Shown piece after piece: positions 1-8,342 of a stretch of 64,000 nucleotides of DNA (position 1 is the stretch's first letter; each line of letters opens with the position of its first letter). The stretch is from Chloroflexota bacterium (GTDB lineage Bacteria; Chloroflexota; Dehalococcoidia; Bin125). Position numbers and translations under genes: made by a program. The notes beneath the pieces were generated by a model. That model had not been told where the DNA came from and made no database searches. It saw only the letters and a list, made by a program, of their open reading frames with translations. The stretch is taken from NCBI GenBank assembly GCA_028873865.1, contig JAPPNI010000015.1, positions 1 to 64,000 of the forward strand. Direction: 5' to 3'.

Positions 1-50
1 CGTTCTTGGTAAGAACGAGGTCTCCAGTTCAAATCTGGATGCGGGCTCCA
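1..50 (+). tRNA. tRNA-Thr (anticodon GGT), 3' part only
   Basis: The window opens inside a tRNA. The anticodon stem CGTTC (1-5) pairs with GAACG (13-17) around the loop TTGGTAA (6-12), which gives anticodon GGT (Thr). A 5-nt variable region follows. The T arm is TCCAG (23-27) / CTGGA (35-39) with loop TTCAAAT. The 3' acceptor strand TGCGGGC (40-46), discriminator T and an encoded CCA (48-50) end the gene. The D arm and 5' acceptor strand lie outside the window. Confidence 0.9.
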
Positions 51-113
51 TCCGCCGGTGCACCCGGCTCCCACAGCGCGAAGCGCTCCAGCAGTCATCA
101 GGAGGACAGAACG

Positions 114-1316
114 ATGGCGCGACAGGTATACGAGCGGACGAAGCCGCACGTGAACGTTGGGACGATTGGTCACGTGGATCACGGCAAGACGACGTTGACG
201 GCGGCGATTACGAAGACCTTGGCGTTGAGCGACGAGAGGGTGGCGTTTTCGAGTTTTGACTCGATTGACAACGCGCCGGAGGAGCGGGCGCGCGGGATCA
301 CGATTGCGATTGCGCACGTGGAGTACGAGACGGAGGCGCGGCACTACGCGCACATCGACGCGCCGGGTCACGCGGACTACATCAAGAACATGATTACGGG
401 CGCGGCGCAGATGGACGGCGCGATTTTGGTGGTGGCGGCGCCGGACGGACCGATGCCGCAGACGCGGGAGCACATCTTGTTGGCCCGCCAGGTGGGCGTG
501 CCGCGGATGGTGGTCTACCTGAACAAGGTGGATCAGATGGACGACGAGGAGTTGCTGGATCTGGTCGAGCTGGAGGTGCGGGAGCTGCTCAGCGACTACG
601 AGTTTCCGGGGGACGACATTCCGGTGATTCGGGGTTCGGCCTTGGCCGCGCTGGAGAGCGATTCGACGGATGCGGAGGCTGAGGAGTACGCCTCGATTCG
701 GGAGTTGATGGCGGCGGTGGACGAGTACGTGCCGACGCCGCCGCGTCCGGTGGAGCAGCCGTTTTTGATGCCGATTGAGGACGTGTTCGGGATCAAGGGC
801 CGTGGAACGGTGGCGACGGGCCGGATCGAGCGGGGCATCGTCAACAGTGGCGAGGAGATTGAGATTGTGGGGATCAAGGACACGCGGACGACGGTGGTGA
901 CGGGGGTGGAGATGTTCAAGAAGACGTTGCCGACGGGCGAGGCGGGGGACAACGTGGGATGTCTGTTGCGGGGCATCGACCGGGACGAGATTGCGCGCGG
1001 CCAGGTATTGGCGGCGCCGGGTTCGATCACGCCGCACACGGCGTTTTCGGCGGAGGTCTACATCCTGAGTAAGGATGAGGGCGGTCGGCACAGTCCGTTC
1101 TTCCCCGGCTATCGTCCGCAGTTTTACATTCGCACGACGGATGTGACGGGGGAGATCGGCTTGCCGGAGGGTGTGGAGATGGCGATGCCTGGGGACAACG
1201 TGCAGATGCAGGTGCGGTTGATTTCGCCGATTGCGCTGGAGGAGGGCTTGCGTTTTGCGATTCGCGAGGGCGGCCGGACGGTGGGCGCCGGCGCCGTGAC
1301 CTCGATCATCGAATAG
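114..1316 (+). CDS. tuf: Elongation factor Tu (copy 1)
   Basis: EF-Tu is the GTPase that delivers aminoacyl-tRNA to the ribosome. The 400-residue product has the P-loop [10 protein letters not shown] near residue 20, the switch-I RGITI motif, DAPGHADY (G3) and NKVD (G4), then domains II and III to the normal length. The start is the ATG at 114 because AGGAGG lies at 100-105; upstream in-frame codons would run into the tRNA. The gene sits between tRNA-Thr and rpmG-secE-nusG, a common bacterial order. Codons end unusually often in G or T (acg, gcg, ttg, att). A copy with no difference I could see lies at 47112-48314. Confidence 0.98.
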   Translation: MARQVYERTKPHVNVGTIGHVDHGKTTLTAAITKTLALSDERVAFSSFDSIDNAPEERARGITIAIAHVEYETEARHYAHIDAPGHADYIKNMITGAAQMDGAILVVAAPDGPMPQTREHILLARQVGVPRMVVYLNKVDQMDDEELLDLVELEVRELLSDYEFPGDDIPVIRGSALAALESDSTDAEAEEYASIRELMAAVDEYVPTPPRPVEQPFLMPIEDVFGIKGRGTVATGRIERGIVNSGEEIEIVGIKDTRTTVVTGVEMFKKTLPTGEAGDNVGCLLRGIDRDEIARGQVLAAPGSITPHTAFSAEVYILSKDEGGRHSPFFPGYRPQFYIRTTDVTGEIGLPEGVEMAMPGDNVQMQVRLISPIALEEGLRFAIREGGRTVGAGAVTSIIE

Positions 1317-1399
1317 CGCTGAGGACTCGAATCGTGCGAAGATGGAGTTGTTCAGCCTGACCGACACGTGCGGTTGGCGCTTGAGGAAGGGAACTGGCC

Positions 1400-1561
1400 A
1401 TGGCGAAGGGTGACCGCGTGTTCATCACGCTGCGCTGCCGCGAGTGCCAGTCGCATACGTATCACACGACGAAGAACCGTCGAAACGATGCGGATCGTCT
1501 GGAGTTGACCAAGTATTGCCCGTCCTGTCGCGGGCGCCGGGCGTACCGAGAGACGCGGTGA
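1400..1561 (+). CDS. rpmG: Ribosomal protein bL33
   Basis: This 53-residue large-subunit protein is below the usual ORF length cutoff. It keeps both zinc-ribbon pairs, C13xxC16 (CREC) and C40xxC43 (CPSC), so it is the zinc-binding form of L33. It starts at ATG 1400 and ends 3 nt before secE. The rpmG-secE-nusG order is standard and supports the call. Confidence 0.95.
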   Translation: MAKGDRVFITLRCRECQSHTYHTTKNRRNDADRLELTKYCPSCRGRRAYRETR

Positions 1562-1564
1562 TCC

Positions 1565-1999
1565 GTGGCCCGATCGCGAGATAGCCGCCGGCGACGAGGT
1601 CGTCGCAGCGGGCAGCCGCGCGCGGCCTCTGCGACGCCGCGTCCGACGCGCTCCAGCGTGCCCCGTCCCGAACCTGCGGCGGCGGGCTCGGACGGTCCGG
1701 CCCTGTCGGGCGGGGCGGCCGAAGCGGCGGCGTTGCCGGCTCGTCCGCGCCGAGAGATCGCGGCTTCCCGGCCGACCACCGAGGATGCGCCGCGAGTACA
1801 GAGCCTGCTCTACCGACTGACGCATCCGCGGGCGATCCTGGCGATCATCGACGAGCTGCGCAAAGTGGTCTGGCCGACCCGGCAGGAAACGGCCAACCTG
1901 ACCGTCGTTGTTCTGGTCGTTGCGATCGCCGTCGGCATATTCCTGGGGGCGATCGACTTCGGGTTGAATCGCGTAGTTGAAGAGACGTTGTTGCCCTGA
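1565..1999 (+). CDS. secE: Preprotein translocase subunit SecE
   Basis: SecE is the small clamp subunit of the SecYEG channel. The 144-residue product has a long Arg/Pro/Ala-rich N-terminal extension of about 90 residues. The conserved C-terminal module follows: an amphipathic segment with the KVVWPTRQE signature around residues 99-107, then one transmembrane helix (about 110-132). The GTG at 1565 is the first usable start after rpmG. No strong Shine-Dalgarno is visible, so the extension could be shorter. The stop overlaps the nusG start (TGATG). Confidence 0.9.
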   Translation: MARSRDSRRRRGRRSGQPRAASATPRPTRSSVPRPEPAAAGSDGPALSGGAAEAAALPARPRREIAASRPTTEDAPRVQSLLYRLTHPRAILAIIDELRKVVWPTRQETANLTVVVLVVAIAVGIFLGAIDFGLNRVVEETLLP

Positions 2000-2913
2000 T
2001 GACGACTTCACGAGATACGGAAGAACCACAAACCGGCGATAGCGGATTCGGACGTCGAGAGATGTCGGCGGCCGAGCGCGAGCTGGAGGAGGTGCTGGCC
2101 ACGGCCCGCGCGCTCGGGCTCGAAACAGAGACGGCGGCCGAGGAGGCGGAGATCGACACGACCGCCGCCGAGGCGCTGGTTGAGCTGGGTCTCGATCGTC
2201 CGGTCGAGCAGGAGGCGACGCCGATCGCTTCCTTCCTGCAAGGGGACGAAGCGGAAGATGACGAGGCGGAGCAGGCGCTTTCGCTGGAAGGCATCCAGGA
2301 GACCGACGCCGCGTGGTTCGCGATCAATACCTACACCGGGCACGAGAACCGCGTTCGCGACGCGTTGGATCTCCGCATCCGCAACATGGACGCCGAGGCG
2401 CAATTCGTCGAGCTACGGCCAGAGCAGGCCGGGGCGACGAAGAAAGGTATGGCGGACAAGCGCTTTGTGCTCGTACCGACGCAACAGGAGGTCGAGATTC
2501 GCGGCGGCAAGCGACGCGAGGTCGAGCGCAAATTGCTGCCCGGTTACGTGCTGCTGCAGATCCGGCTGGACCGGGATACCGGGCAACTCTCCGACCAGTC
2601 CTGGCACGTGGTCAACGGCACGGCTGGAGTGACGGGTTTCGTCGGCACACGTGAGGACCTGCGCGACCGGGCGATCCCGCTGCCGCCGGCGCAGGTCGCC
2701 AAGATCATTGGCCAGACCCAGGTCGAGGAGCCGCGCGTGCGCGTGGGATTCTCGGTCAACGATTCCGTACGCCTGACCGATGGGCCGTTCCTGGACATGG
2801 TCGCCGAGGTTGAGGAGATCAACGTCGAGAAGGGCAAGGTCCGCGTGCGGATCTCGATGTTCGGCCGCGAGACGCCGCTGGAACTCGACTTCGACCAGGT
2901 GGAGAAGCAATAG
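1999..2913 (+). CDS. nusG: Transcription antitermination factor NusG with acidic N-terminal extension
   Basis: NusG binds the RNA polymerase clamp and couples transcription to elongation control and translation. The 304-residue product is much longer than the usual roughly 180. About 102 Glu/Ala-rich residues precede the NGN domain, which starts at AAWFAINTYTGHE (about 104). The NGN domain also has a charged insertion near residues 130-165. The KOW domain lies at about 250-300 and ends in ELDFDQVEK. It is translationally coupled to secE by TGATG and precedes rplK, the usual neighbour. The acidic extension resembles those on other translation proteins in this window. Its function is unknown. 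Confidence 0.95.
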   Translation: MTTSRDTEEPQTGDSGFGRREMSAAERELEEVLATARALGLETETAAEEAEIDTTAAEALVELGLDRPVEQEATPIASFLQGDEAEDDEAEQALSLEGIQETDAAWFAINTYTGHENRVRDALDLRIRNMDAEAQFVELRPEQAGATKKGMADKRFVLVPTQQEVEIRGGKRREVERKLLPGYVLLQIRLDRDTGQLSDQSWHVVNGTAGVTGFVGTREDLRDRAIPLPPAQVAKIIGQTQVEEPRVRVGFSVNDSVRLTDGPFLDMVAEVEEINVEKGKVRVRISMFGRETPLELDFDQVEKQ

Positions 2914-2957
2914 GCGGAGTTTCAGGCACACGGTAGGCTGAGTTCTTACGTCTGCGC

Positions 2958-2980
2958 GCCACCGGCCGTTGGCCGGCGGC
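2958..2980 (+). promoter_or_regulatory. GC-rich hairpin between nusG and rplK
   Basis: CCGGCC (2962-2967) and GGCCGG (2971-2976) form a perfect 6-bp stem with a GTT loop. GCC/GGC extends it past one mismatch. No T-tract follows, so an intrinsic terminator is unlikely. It lies 20 nt upstream of the rplK start and could affect L11-operon expression. Function is inferred only. Confidence 0.4.
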
Positions 2981-2999
2981 GGAAGAGGGAGATGGTTGG

Positions 3000-3425
3000 A
3001 TGGCGAAGCGTGTACGTGCAGTGTTGACGCTGCAGCTGGAGGCGGGCAAAGCCAGTCCGGCGCCGCCGGTCGGCCCGGCGCTGGGTCAGCACGGCGTTGG
3101 CATCATGGAGTTCGTCAAGAGCTACAACGAGCGCACCGCGTCGAGCGCGGGTGAGCTGATCCCGGCGCAGATCACGATCTTTGAGGATCGCTCGTTCAGC
3201 TTCGAGCTCAGAACCCCGCCGGCGTCGGACCTGATTCGCCGTGCAGCCGGACTGGAGAAGGGCGCCTCGGAACCGCGGCGCGAGGTTGTCGGATCGATCA
3301 CCTCGGATCAGGTCCGCGCGATCGCCGAACAGAAGATGCAAGACCTGAACGCGAACGATGTCGACGCGGCGATGCAGATGATCGCCGGCACGGCGCGTTC
3401 GATGGGCGTAGAAGTCGAGGGCTAA
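3000..3425 (+). CDS. rplK: Ribosomal protein uL11
   Basis: L11 forms the GTPase-associated centre with 23S rRNA. The 141-residue product has normal family length. The N-terminal domain carries the glycine/proline-rich signature around [12 protein letters not shown] (residues 22-33). The C-terminal rRNA-binding domain ends in the usual MGVEVEG. Start is ATG 3000, behind a purine-rich GAGGGAG. It lies 2 nt upstream of rplA, as in most bacteria, where L1 represses the pair by binding the mRNA leader. Confidence 0.97.
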   Translation: MAKRVRAVLTLQLEAGKASPAPPVGPALGQHGVGIMEFVKSYNERTASSAGELIPAQITIFEDRSFSFELRTPPASDLIRRAAGLEKGASEPRREVVGSITSDQVRAIAEQKMQDLNANDVDAAMQMIAGTARSMGVEVEG

Positions 3426-3427
3426 CC

Positions 3428-4141
3428 ATGCCGAAGCGAGGCAAGCGCTACCGCGGCGCGCTGGAGTCGTACAGCAAGGAATCGCACTACCCGCCGGTTG
3501 AAGCGGTAGCGCTGGTTAAACAGATGGCGACAGCGAAGTTCGACGAGACGGTTGAGCTGCACATTCGCACCGGACTCGACGTGCGCCATGCCGACCAGCA
3601 GTTGCGCGGCACCGCGCGCCTGCCGCACGGGCTGGGCAAGGAGGTCCGGGTGGCCGTCTTCGCCGAGGGCGACGCGGCCACCGCCGCGACCGAGGCCGGA
3701 GCCGAGATCGTGGGCTCGGACGACCTGATCGAGCGGGTCCAGGACGGATTCACTGAATTTGACGTCGCCGTCGCGCAACGCGATCTGATGGGCAAGGTCG
3801 GACGCCTGGGCCGCGTGCTGGGTCCACGTGGTCTGATGCCGAACCCGCGCGCGGGTACGGTCGTCGATCGCAACGACGTGGCCAAGGCGGTCGGCGAGGC
3901 CAAGGCCGGCCGTGTCGAGTTCCGCACCGACCGCGAGGCGTCGGTTCACGTGCCGCTGGGCAAGGCCAGTTTCGGCGAGGACCAGTTGCTCGAGAACCTG
4001 GCGACGATGGTCTCCGAGATCGTCAAGGCCCGTCCGTCGGGATCGAAGGGCAGCTACATTCGCTCGCTCAACATCGCCTCGACGATGGGACCGGGCGTCA
4101 AGCTGGAACAGCAGTCGACCCTGGCGCTCCAGGTTGACTAG
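3428..4141 (+). CDS. rplA: Ribosomal protein uL1
   Basis: L1 binds the L1 stalk of 23S rRNA and commonly autoregulates the L11 operon. The 237-residue product has full length. The conserved GRLGRVLGPRGLMPNPRAG stretch covers roughly residues 122-140, and a typical C-terminal end follows. It starts 2 nt after rplK. After its stop there is a 241-nt non-coding leader before rplJ. Confidence 0.97.
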   Translation: MPKRGKRYRGALESYSKESHYPPVEAVALVKQMATAKFDETVELHIRTGLDVRHADQQLRGTARLPHGLGKEVRVAVFAEGDAATAATEAGAEIVGSDDLIERVQDGFTEFDVAVAQRDLMGKVGRLGRVLGPRGLMPNPRAGTVVDRNDVAKAVGEAKAGRVEFRTDREASVHVPLGKASFGEDQLLENLATMVSEIVKARPSGSKGSYIRSLNIASTMGPGVKLEQQSTLALQVD

Positions 4142-4382
4142 CGTGTGTTCGTCGGTCGCGTGCGCGACTGACGCTGATGGGGAGCCTGGACTAGGCTAGA
4201 AATCGAACAAGGGAAACATCGCCGCCCGAGACCGCTGGCGGACCTCTACCTCGAGGTCCCGAAACGCCCAGCGCAGGCAGCAGCCGAGACGGGGCTCGCG
4301 ACGCAGCGGGCCATGGTGTGGTTGCAGGTCTGGTGGTCGAGCGGGTCGAAGCGGTGGAAGCGACAGACTTGTTGGGGGTGGT
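4142..4382 (+). promoter_or_regulatory. L10-type leader RNA upstream of rplJ
   Basis: This 241-nt gap between rplA and rplJ holds the expected place and structure of an L10(L12)4-binding autoregulatory leader. CCGAGACCGCTGG at 4226-4238 resembles the conserved 5' strand of known L10 leaders. GGACCTC (4240-4246) pairs perfectly with GAGGTCC (4253-4259). An outer helix GCTGGCG (4234-4240) pairs with CGCCCAGC (4265-4272) with a bulge. The asymmetric CCGAAA on the 3' side would suit a kink-turn. The motif match is from memory; a covariance-model search would settle it. Confidence 0.65.
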
Positions 4383-4928
4383 ATGGCAACGGAACGCAAG
4401 CGGGAACAGGTGGCGCTGCTCGAAGAGCGCCTCGGCCGCGCGTCGATCACGATCGGCATCGACTACCGCGGGCTGAGCGTCAAGGATATGCAGGAACTGC
4501 GTCGCGGGATCCGGGCGGAGGCGCCGGAGACCGAGCTTCGCGTGATCAAGAACACGCTCTGGCGTCGCGCGTCGGAAGGGGCCGGTGAGCCGGGTGCTGC
4601 CGACCTGGCGCAGGAGGCGACGGCGATGCTGTTCGGCTTCGGCGATCTGACCGAGGCACCGAGGGCGCTGCAGAAATACATCCGCGCGGAGCGGTTGGAG
4701 CTGCCGATTCACGGCGTCTACGTCGAAGGCCAGATGCAGGATGGCTCGCAGGTTGCAGCGCTGGCCGACGTGCCCAGCCGTCCCGAGCTGATGGCCAAGG
4801 TTGCGGGCGGCCTGAACAGTCCGATTTCCGGTCTGGCCGGTGTGCTGAGCGCTGTGTTCCGCGACGTGGCGGCGATCGTCGAAGCTCGCGCGGAGCAGCT
4901 CGAAAGCGCAGAATCGGGAGCCGAGTAG
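4383..4928 (+). CDS. rplJ: Ribosomal protein uL10
   Basis: L10 anchors the L7/L12 dimers to the stalk. The 181-residue product has the N-terminal rRNA-binding domain with the RGLSVKDMQELRR region (about 25-40), and a C-terminal helix for L12 binding. Start is ATG 4383, behind a G-rich GGGGGTGG. It follows the leader described at 4142-4382 and precedes rplL by 82 nt. Confidence 0.96.
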   Translation: MATERKREQVALLEERLGRASITIGIDYRGLSVKDMQELRRGIRAEAPETELRVIKNTLWRRASEGAGEPGAADLAQEATAMLFGFGDLTEAPRALQKYIRAERLELPIHGVYVEGQMQDGSQVAALADVPSRPELMAKVAGGLNSPISGLAGVLSAVFRDVAAIVEARAEQLESAESGAE

Positions 4929-5010
4929 CAGCAAACGGGTTCGGGCCGCGGGCCCGACCGCAGAATCAGAGAACAGACGGCCTCGACGGCCGAATTGAGC
5001 GGAGACTGAC

Positions 5011-5397
5011 ATGTCGAAGGTTGACGAAGCGTTTGAACTGATCAGCGCGATGACGATTCTCGAAGCGCGCGACCTGGTCAAGCGGATCGAAGAAGAGTTC
5101 GGCGTCACGGCGGCGGCTCCGGTCGCTGCGGTCGCCGCGGCCGGCAACGGCGCCGCCGCAGCGACGGCCGAGGCGTCCGAGGAACAGACCGAGTTCGACG
5201 TGGTCCTGCAGGCGTTCGGCGACAAGAAGATCAATGTGATCAAGGCCGTGCGCGCCGTGACCGACCTGGGCCTGCGCGAGGCGAAGGAATTCGTCGAGTC
5301 GGCCCCGCAGACCGTCAAGGAAGGTCTGCCCAAGGACGAAGCGGAGACCGTCAAGGCGTCGCTGGAAGAGGCCGGCGCGACGGTCGAACTGAAGTAG
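5011..5397 (+). CDS. rplL: Ribosomal protein bL12 (L7/L12)
   Basis: L12 is the multicopy stalk protein that recruits translational GTPases. The 128-residue product has an N-terminal dimerisation domain, an Ala/Gly-rich hinge (about 32-58) and the C-terminal domain with [21 protein letters not shown] (split across about 75-95). Start is ATG 5011 after GGAG at 5001. In most bacteria rpoB follows; here the next gene is an unrelated LysM protein and no rpoBC is present in the window. Confidence 0.97.
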   Translation: MSKVDEAFELISAMTILEARDLVKRIEEEFGVTAAAPVAAVAAAGNGAAAATAEASEEQTEFDVVLQAFGDKKINVIKAVRAVTDLGLREAKEFVESAPQTVKEGLPKDEAETVKASLEEAGATVELK

Positions 5398-5551
5398 TCG
5401 TTTCCGCGTCCGGTCGAAGACTGTCAAGTTGTTGCAGCACCATCGTGCGCCTCAGCGACTCGGCAACAGCGTCTCTCACTTGCGCTATCGTTAACCCCGG
5501 TTTCACAGCTGCGGGCGATTGCGGGCGTCGGCGCAGCTCCCGGGGGACGCG

Positions 5552-6160
5552 ATGGCGCTTGATCACCCGGTCCTCAATCTTCCTTCGGGTGGTTGGCTGC
5601 GCGGTTCTCGCGTGCTGGAACTGGGACTTGTCGTATCGCTGGCGGTTGCGGTAGTGGTGGTGGCGGCGGCGTGGGGATCGTCCTCGACTCCCGTTGAAGC
5701 GCCCGCCGTAGGGTCGGTCGACCAGTCCGGGACGGTACCGGCGAGTCCGCCAGCAGATGCTGCACCGCTATCAAACGATCTCGAAGCGCGGACGGTCGCC
5801 TCGACGGAAACGGAACGCTCTGCAATGCCCAGCGCTACGGAAGTCGCACGGCTGGAGACCGACCTGGCGGAGGGGACAACCCCAGTCGGCGTCGTGGGTG
5901 AGGTTCCCGTTTTCGGCCTCCGGCCGCTGCCGAGCTCGTTTGAGCAGTACCAGGTGAAGCGTGGGGAGACCCTGGACACCATTGCCGACGCCTGGAGCTT
6001 GACGGTGCCGGACTTGCTGCTGTGGAATTCACATCTGGAGGAGGACTCGATCTTGATCCCCGGCGAGTGGCTCTCGATACCGCAATGGGACGCGCCGGCG
6101 GTCGCTGAGGAGTCGGGACTCTCGGCTGACGACGGAAAGAGCGGTCGTGGCGGCGGATAG
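5552..6160 (+). CDS. Membrane-anchored LysM-domain protein
   Basis: The product has 202 residues. One hydrophobic segment (about residues 21-41) works as a signal anchor. A low-complexity Ser/Pro/Thr/Ala region (45-115) follows, then a LysM motif starting QYQVKRGETLDTIADAW (about 131-147) and ending near LSIPQWD. LysM domains bind N-acetylglucosamine-containing glycans, so it probably acts at the cell envelope. ATG 5552 is preceded by GGGGGAC; a TTG at 5519 in the same frame is the alternative. AGCTGCG (5507-5513) and CGCAGCT (5532-5538) can pair upstream. Otherwise the 154-nt gap after rplL shows nothing I recognise. Confidence 0.75.
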   Translation: MALDHPVLNLPSGGWLRGSRVLELGLVVSLAVAVVVVAAAWGSSSTPVEAPAVGSVDQSGTVPASPPADAAPLSNDLEARTVASTETERSAMPSATEVARLETDLAEGTTPVGVVGEVPVFGLRPLPSSFEQYQVKRGETLDTIADAWSLTVPDLLLWNSHLEEDSILIPGEWLSIPQWDAPAVAEESGLSADDGKSGRGGG

Positions 6161-6776
6161 GTTCCATGAGTTGCGCGGCACGCAATCGCCCGACCACGAT
6201 CGGGCGCGACGAGGCATCCTGCGCTCGATGCTGATCTGGACGCCGGCGTTTGCGCTGCTGACGGTGGGCGCGGTCTACATGATGGTCGATGCGCTGGGCG
6301 GCAACGGGGGCGCCTGGTTCGGGTTTTCCCTATTCGCGTTGATCGGTCTCCTGTCGGGGTTTTCGGCGCTTTCCGCCTTTCGCGACTGGTTTTCCGAGCC
6401 GATGGAGACGACCGGGCAGGTAGCCCGCAAATGGCGCAAGTTCGATCTGCTTATTTTTTTTCGCGCCCACTACGTGTTGGTTGCGCGCCGAGTGTTTCGG
6501 GTGCCGCGCCTGATGTATGACGAAATGCCGGAGACCGGCGGGTGGGTGTATCTGAACCACTATCCGCACACCAACGCACTCATCTCCTGGCGGCCGTTGG
6601 GGGAAGAGGAGCGTCCGCGCACGGAGAAGGAAGCTGAGGAAGCGGTGCTGGAGGCAGAGCGGTCGCGTGACATCCAGGATGCCTGGGAGCAACGTCGACT
6701 CGAACGGGAACGAGAAGCGACGCAGGGCCGGGAGCGGGTCGACCTGCCGACGTTCGGTGAGAGCCGCGACGAGTAG
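6147..6776 (+). CDS. Unknown two-helix membrane protein
   Basis: I do not recognise this 209-residue protein. It has two predicted transmembrane helices close together (about residues 28-48 and 57-78). A cytoplasmic stretch with a positively charged KWRKFD segment follows, and the tail (about 155-209) is charged and probably helical, rich in Glu/Arg. It starts at GTG 6147 inside the LysM gene (14-nt overlap) and ends 4 nt before radC, so it looks co-transcribed with both. ATG at 6228 (residue 28) would remove the leading cytoplasmic segment. A T8 homopolymer at 6454-6461 lies within the frame. Confidence 0.65.
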   Translation: MAADRFHELRGTQSPDHDRARRGILRSMLIWTPAFALLTVGAVYMMVDALGGNGGAWFGFSLFALIGLLSGFSALSAFRDWFSEPMETTGQVARKWRKFDLLIFFRAHYVLVARRVFRVPRLMYDEMPETGGWVYLNHYPHTNALISWRPLGEEERPRTEKEAEEAVLEAERSRDIQDAWEQRRLEREREATQGRERVDLPTFGESRDE

Positions 6777-6780
6777 GCGA

Positions 6781-7638
6781 GTGCGAGATCACCTGGCGGA
6801 TCTCAAAGCAGCCTGGGCAGAGGAAGACGACGAGCGCACCAGGTTGGGTGAAGAAGCGGACACCGCTCCAGTTCCGAAATCGAAACCACGGAAATCCGGC
6901 TCTCGCCTGGCGGAGCGCATGGACAAGGAAGACCTCCCGCGAGAGCGGTTGGTTCGGCTTGGCGCGGAGGCGTTGTCGAACGCCGAGTTGGTTGCGATCC
7001 TGCTGAGCACCGGCGACCGCGAGGAGAATGTCCTGGACAAATCACGCAGCCTGCTGAAGGAACGCGGACTCGTTGGCCTGTTGCGTTCGGAAGTCGAGGA
7101 GTTGAAGCAGGTGTCGGGGTTGGGAGTGGCCAAGGTCACACGGATCAAGGCTGCGGTTGAGTTGGCGGCGAGGGGACTGGCGGATGACGAGTGGCCGGCG
7201 CGTGAGCCGTTTCGCTCGGCGGAGCAGGTGTTCGAGCGCTATCGGGGATTGTTGGGCGACCTGGTGCATGAGGAGGTGTGGGTGCTGGTCCTGGATCAGC
7301 AGCATTGTCTGATTCGCGAGGAGCGGCTCTACAAGGGAATGGTGCATGGCGCGTCGGTCCGGGTCGCGGAGCTGCTGCGGCCGGTGATCATTCATCAGGG
7401 ACCGGCGATGATCGTCGTCCATAACCATCCCTCAGGTTCGCCGGTGCCCTCGCGCGCCGACCGCGAAATGACGGCCGATCTGCAAGCGGCATCGAGCACG
7501 ATGGGGATTGAGTTGCTCGACCATGTGATCGTGACGCGCTCGGACCACGCGTCGATGGCGCGACTGGGGCTGTTGAACGATGAAGCCCCGGAGTCCAGGG
7601 ACGTGGGTGAGCCGGACCGACCCGGCTATCGCGCTTGA
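6781..7638 (+). CDS. radC: RadC/JAB-domain protein (UPF0758)
   Basis: Members of this family have a helix-hairpin-helix region and a C-terminal JAMM metalloprotease-like fold; the cellular role is unsettled. The 285-residue product has the HhH part around residues 50-125. The metal-binding signature HNHPSG follows at 214-219, with the distal Asp at about 228, so the metal site is intact. GTG 6781 is preferred because it lies just after the preceding stop; the longer frame upstream overlaps that gene out of phase. It is the middle gene of a tight + strand run. Confidence 0.85.
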   Translation: MRDHLADLKAAWAEEDDERTRLGEEADTAPVPKSKPRKSGSRLAERMDKEDLPRERLVRLGAEALSNAELVAILLSTGDREENVLDKSRSLLKERGLVGLLRSEVEELKQVSGLGVAKVTRIKAAVELAARGLADDEWPAREPFRSAEQVFERYRGLLGDLVHEEVWVLVLDQQHCLIREERLYKGMVHGASVRVAELLRPVIIHQGPAMIVVHNHPSGSPVPSRADREMTADLQAASSTMGIELLDHVIVTRSDHASMARLGLLNDEAPESRDVGEPDRPGYRA

Positions 7639-7673
7639 GGGTGACCAGGCTGGACCTGTGTACAGTGAGCCTC

Positions 7674-8258
7674 GTGAGTGATTCCGGTCTGATTCTTGGT
7701 CTGAGCTGGATCGATTTGGTCATCATCCTGGCGGCGATCGGAATCGGCGTGGGGGGCTGGCGGATGGGGATTCTGCGGGCCAGTGTGGCCCTGCTGGCGA
7801 TCGTGGCCGGCGTGCTGCTCGCAGGGATGTACCACGAGCGAGTGTTCGTCGATCTGGCCATTGCGGAAGTTCCGTCCGGAGCGATGCGGGCGGCGAGCTT
7901 CATTGTGATCCTCTCCCTGGTCTCGGTCGGGGGCTATGTGATCGGCACGTTCCTGCGGGGCGTGGCGTCGCTGCTGCTGCTGGGCTGGGCCGATCGCGCC
8001 GCGGGCGCCCTGTTCGGGGTGCTGTTCGGTCTGCTGCTGGCCCAGGCAACGATCGCGATCGTCGTGCTGGCCGGGCTGGACGATGCCGGTGGCGAGGTCG
8101 GTGAGTCGGTCATCGGTTGGGTGATGATGGACAACGTCCCGGTGGTCAGGGCCTTGCTGCCTTCAGAGTTTGACCTGGCGATCCAGCAGTTCGTGGCGGA
8201 CGTGGACGCGTTGAGGTCGACGGTGGATGGCGCGCAAGGTCCGCTCGGCGGGGGCTGA
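7674..8258 (+). CDS. CvpA-family membrane protein
   Basis: The product has about 194 residues, with four hydrophobic segments (roughly 7-28, 30-48, 68-90 and 95-128) followed by a soluble tail. Layout and the early WIDLVIILAAIG segment match the CvpA family, whose members affect colicin V export or envelope function; the mechanism is not established. Starts are uncertain: GTG 7674 is chosen, with GTG 7665 and TTG 7635 (overlapping the radC stop) in the same frame. It follows radC directly and may share its mRNA. Confidence 0.65.
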   Translation: MSDSGLILGLSWIDLVIILAAIGIGVGGWRMGILRASVALLAIVAGVLLAGMYHERVFVDLAIAEVPSGAMRAASFIVILSLVSVGGYVIGTFLRGVASLLLLGWADRAAGALFGVLFGLLLAQATIAIVVLAGLDDAGGEVGESVIGWVMMDNVPVVRALLPSEFDLAIQQFVADVDALRSTVDGAQGPLGGG

Positions 8259-8342
8259 GCCAACCGACTCCCGGGCAGGAATCTGACTAACCTGACGTAA
8301 ACGCGCCCGCGCCGGACGCGGTGGTACGATCACGTCGGTGTG

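Noticed and set aside
6-113. Upstream extension of tuf copy 1 to position 6
   Set aside because: It would be translated from tRNA-Thr sequence; the Shine-Dalgarno at 100-105 and copy 2 both place the start at the internal ATG.
1317-1399. A tRNA-Trp or other tRNA between tuf and rpmG
   Set aside because: The 83-nt gap contains no T-arm with TTC loop paired with flanking stems and no acceptor-stem complementarity.
6667-6780. Upstream extension of radC by 38 codons
   Set aside because: It lies in the coding sequence of the preceding gene in another frame and encodes an Arg/Ser-rich non-homologous segment.
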